Assembly: GCA_020253445.1 (NCBI GenBank)
Contig: JADCBP010000005.1
Location: 620,001 to 684,000, forward strand
Reading direction: 5' to 3'
Length of the DNA: 64,000 bases
Origin: Methylobacterium sp.
GTDB taxonomy: Bacteria; Pseudomonadota; Alphaproteobacteria; Rhizobiales; Beijerinckiaceae
Below, piece by piece: positions 61,790 to 64,000 of this stretch (positions are counted from its first letter, which is position 1; each line of letters opens with the position of its first letter). The notes beneath the pieces are model-generated. The model did no database searches, was not told where the DNA came from, and saw only the letters and a program-made list of their open reading frames with translations. A program made the position numbers and the translations under genes.

Positions 61790-63628
61790 TTACGGCGCCT
61801 TGGGCTGGGGCATGCCCGGCATGATGATGCCGCCCGGCGCGCCGCCACCCGGGCCGCCGAGGCCCGGAATGCCGCCCCCGAATCCTGGCGGGGGGCCGAA
61901 GCCGCCACCCGGAATGGTGAGGTTGCGCATCTGCTCTTCCACCTTTTTCGGGTCGATGGTGACCTGCTGGCCCTTGTAGACCATGACCATCTGCGGAAAG
62001 GCGATGACGAGGCCGACCATGATGCACTGGATGACCACGAATGGCACCGCGCCCCAGTAGATCTGCCCGGTTGTCACCGGCTCCATCGACTTGCCGGTCA
62101 CCTTGTCGGTGTAGGGCAGCTTCGGTGCCACGGATCGCAGATAGAAGAGCGCGAAGCCGAAGGGCGGATGCATGAAGCTCGTCTGCATGTTCACCGCGAG
62201 GATGACACCGAACCAGATCAGGTCGATCCCCAGCTTCTCCGCCGGCGGGCCGAGCAACGGCACGACGATGAAGGCGAGCTCGAAGAAGTCGAGGAAGAAG
62301 GCGAGCAGGAAGACCATCACGTTCACGACGATCAGGAAGCCCGTCTGGCCACCCGGCAGCGAGATCAGCAGATCCTCCACCCAGCGATGGCCGTTCACCC
62401 CGTAGAAGGTGAGCGAGAACACGCGCGCGCCGACCAGGATGAACACCACGAAAGCCGAGAGCTTCGCGGTGGAATCCAGCGCCTGGCTCATCAGGCTGAG
62501 GTTCAGGCGGCGCTTGGCCAGAGCGATGATCATGGCACCGGCGGCACCCATCGCGCCACCTTCCGTCGGGGTTGCGAGCCCGATGAAGATGGTGCCGAGC
62601 ACGAGGAAGATGAGGCCCAGCGGCGGCATCAGCACCACGATGACCTCGGTCGCCAGACGCGAGAGCAGGTTCAGCTTCAACGCCTTGTTCGCCACCGCGA
62701 TCGCGTAGGCCACGATCATGGCCGCAAACCCGGCGATGATGCCTTCTGACCCCTTCTGCACATAGCCGACGAGCAGGTTGGACTTCCAGAAGGCGAGGCC
62801 GAAGGTCAACAGCGCCACCACGGCCAGCGAGGTCACGCCGCCGCCGAGAGTCCGCGCCTCGCTCGGCAAGGCCGGGCAGGATTTCGGATAGAGGACCGAC
62901 ATCAGGAACACGTAGCCGGCATAGAGGCAGGCCAGCACGATGCCCGGGATGAAGGCGCCCTCATACATGTCACCCACCGAACGGCCGAGCTGGTCGGCCA
63001 TGACGATGAGAACGAGCGAGGGCGGGATGATCTGCGCCAGCGTGCCGGAGGCCGCGATGACGCCCGAGGCGAGACGGCGATCATAGCCGTAGCGCAGCAT
63101 GATCGGCAGCGAGATCAGGCCCATCGAGATGACCGAGGCCGCGACAACGCCCGTGGTGGCCGCGAGCAGCGCGCCCACGAAGATGACCGCATAGGCAAGG
63201 CCGCCGCGGATCGGGCCGAAGAGCTGGCCGATCGTGTCCAGCAGGTCTTCCGCCATGCCCGAGCGCTCAAGGATGAGACCCATGAAGGTGAAGAACGGGA
63301 TCGCGAGCAGCACGTCGTTGTTCATCGTGCCATAAACGCGTTCCGGCAGGGCCTGCAGGAAGTTGGGCACGAAGAGGCCCATCTCGATGCCCACCACGGC
63401 GTAGAAGAGGCCGCAGGCGGCGAGCGCGAAGGCCACGGGGTAGCCCAGCAGCAGGAAGATCACCAGCGAGGTGAACATGATGGGCGCCATGTAATACTCG
63501 ACCCATCCGAGGAAACCCGGCTTTTTCACCACGGGCAAGCCAGAGGCAAGAGCGGGGTCGGAAAGGAGCAGCGCCACGATTGCCACGGCGATCAGCGCGC
63601 CCGCGATACGAACAAAGCGATTGAACAT
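61790..63628 (-). CDS. TRAP transporter large permease (DctM family) with Gly/Pro-rich tail
   Basis: A 612-residue membrane subunit that uses the sodium gradient for organic acid uptake. After an N-terminal helix it has DctM sequence: AIPFFTFMGLILERSGMAEDLL, GALLAATTGVVAASVISMG, ASGTLAQIIPPSLVLIV and IFIGLATPTEGGAMGA. It is longer than the common ~430 residues: an inserted segment (about residues 230-310) and a C-terminal tail (about 573-612) rich in Gly, Pro and Met extend it. It lies 17 bp after the small subunit gene. Confidence 0.93.
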   Translation of the reverse strand: MFNRFVRIAGALIAVAIVALLLSDPALASGLPVVKKPGFLGWVEYYMAPIMFTSLVIFLLLGYPVAFALAACGLFYAVVGIEMGLFVPNFLQALPERVYGTMNNDVLLAIPFFTFMGLILERSGMAEDLLDTIGQLFGPIRGGLAYAVIFVGALLAATTGVVAASVISMGLISLPIMLRYGYDRRLASGVIAASGTLAQIIPPSLVLIVMADQLGRSVGDMYEGAFIPGIVLACLYAGYVFLMSVLYPKSCPALPSEARTLGGGVTSLAVVALLTFGLAFWKSNLLVGYVQKGSEGIIAGFAAMIVAYAIAVANKALKLNLLSRLATEVIVVLMPPLGLIFLVLGTIFIGLATPTEGGAMGAAGAMIIALAKRRLNLSLMSQALDSTAKLSAFVVFILVGARVFSLTFYGVNGHRWVEDLLISLPGGQTGFLIVVNVMVFLLAFFLDFFELAFIVVPLLGPPAEKLGIDLIWFGVILAVNMQTSFMHPPFGFALFYLRSVAPKLPYTDKVTGKSMEPVTTGQIYWGAVPFVVIQCIMVGLVIAFPQMVMVYKGQQVTIDPKKVEEQMRNLTIPGGGFGPPPGFGGGIPGLGGPGGGAPGGIIMPGMPQPKAP

Positions 63629-63645
63629 GGGACTGATCCTGACCG

Positions 63646-64000
63646 TTACTTCTTGACGATGCCGGCTTCTTCGGCGGCCTTCAGCAGGCGCTCGGCTTCG
63701 GCTTCCGCCGCAGCACCATGGCCCACCACCGCGTGCACATCCTCAAGGTCGCCGCGGATGATGGCGACGCGCTTGATGAGTTCCGAGAAGGCCTGCAGCA
63801 GCAGCAGCGCGAAGCCGAGCGGCACGAGGATCTTCGCCGGCCAGACCGTGAGGCCGCCGGCATTCATCGATTGCTCGTTGATCTGGAACGAACGCAGGAA
63901 GAACGGCCAGCCGTGCCAGATCATGATCCAGCAGAAGGGGATCAGGAAAAAGACATGGCCGAAAACATCGATCCAGTCGCGTGTGCGCTTGGCGAAATGG
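63646..64000 (-). CDS. TRAP transporter small permease (DctQ family), partial
   Basis: The 5' end lies beyond the window; 118 residues are visible. The frame is open to base 64000 (reading TRDWIDVFGHVFFLIPFCWIM), so the in-frame ATG at 63924 is not the start. Two transmembrane helices are visible, with the DctQ-like WPAKILVPLGFALLLLQAFSELIKR near the C-terminal half. Together with the large permease and the binding protein it forms the tripartite importer. The last residues are Ala/Glu-rich and helical. Confidence 0.9.
   Translation of the reverse strand, partial: HFAKRTRDWIDVFGHVFFLIPFCWIMIWHGWPFFLRSFQINEQSMNAGGLTVWPAKILVPLGFALLLLQAFSELIKRVAIIRGDLEDVHAVVGHGAAAEAEAERLLKAAEEAGIVKK

Overview
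The window is GC-rich, densely coded DNA from an alphaproteobacterial chromosome. It carries a complete gene transfer agent (GTA) cluster of the Rhodobacter type, a cytochrome c maturation operon next to glnE, DivJ/PleC-type histidine kinases, and many TRAP, TctABC and ABC importers. The gene order (two-component pair, ccmI-E-F-H, two-component pair, glnE) reminds me of Hyphomicrobiales (Rhizobiales). That placement is inference; I ran no search.

Layout. 1-306: end of a YcgN-type cysteine-cluster protein. 575-16264: GTA cluster on the + strand, with small and large terminase, portal, prohead protease, capsid, connector, tail and baseplate genes, a giant host-contact protein, and an endolysin fused in frame to a holin-like segment. 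A secreted trypsin-like protease sits antisense inside it (5736-6542). 16389-27945: sensor pair, ccmI/E/F/H, second sensor pair, glnE. 27947-33217 (- strand): PAS histidine kinase and aminopeptidase N. 33318-37858 (- strand): MFS transporter and a tripartite tricarboxylate transporter (tctB-tctA, then tctC). 37859-38310: an AT-rich intergenic island. 38311-47101 (+ strand): TSUP exporter, M20 peptidase with a five-gene oligopeptide ABC transporter, dusA and a hotdog thioesterase. 47107-50936: small membrane protein, cobS, cobT and a DivJ-like kinase. 51071-55343 (+ strand): nuclease, glutathione S-transferase, a small secreted protein and a caspase-fold protein lacking both catalytic residues. 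55535-58836 (- strand): an interspersed repeat, a beta-hydroxyacid dehydrogenase and a polar amino acid ABC transporter. 59264-64000: mrp/apbC, a TRAP binding protein (+) and, converging on it, the TRAP permease genes (-).

How the genes work together. The GTA genes would build a small phage-like particle that packages host DNA, with the endolysin/holin releasing it. The ccm genes load haem onto c-type cytochromes, glnE sets glutamine synthetase activity, and most of the remainder is uptake of organic acids, peptides and amino acids.

Most notable points: the antisense serine protease inside the GTA operon, the endolysin-holin fusion with an internal ribosome site, the pseudo-caspase, the AT-rich island, a repeat that supplies a gene's stop codon, and a cluster of TTGGCAATC/GATTGCCAA boxes. 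I saw no tRNA, rRNA, CRISPR array or complete insertion sequence. Many long antisense reading frames are shadows of GC-rich genes and are omitted.
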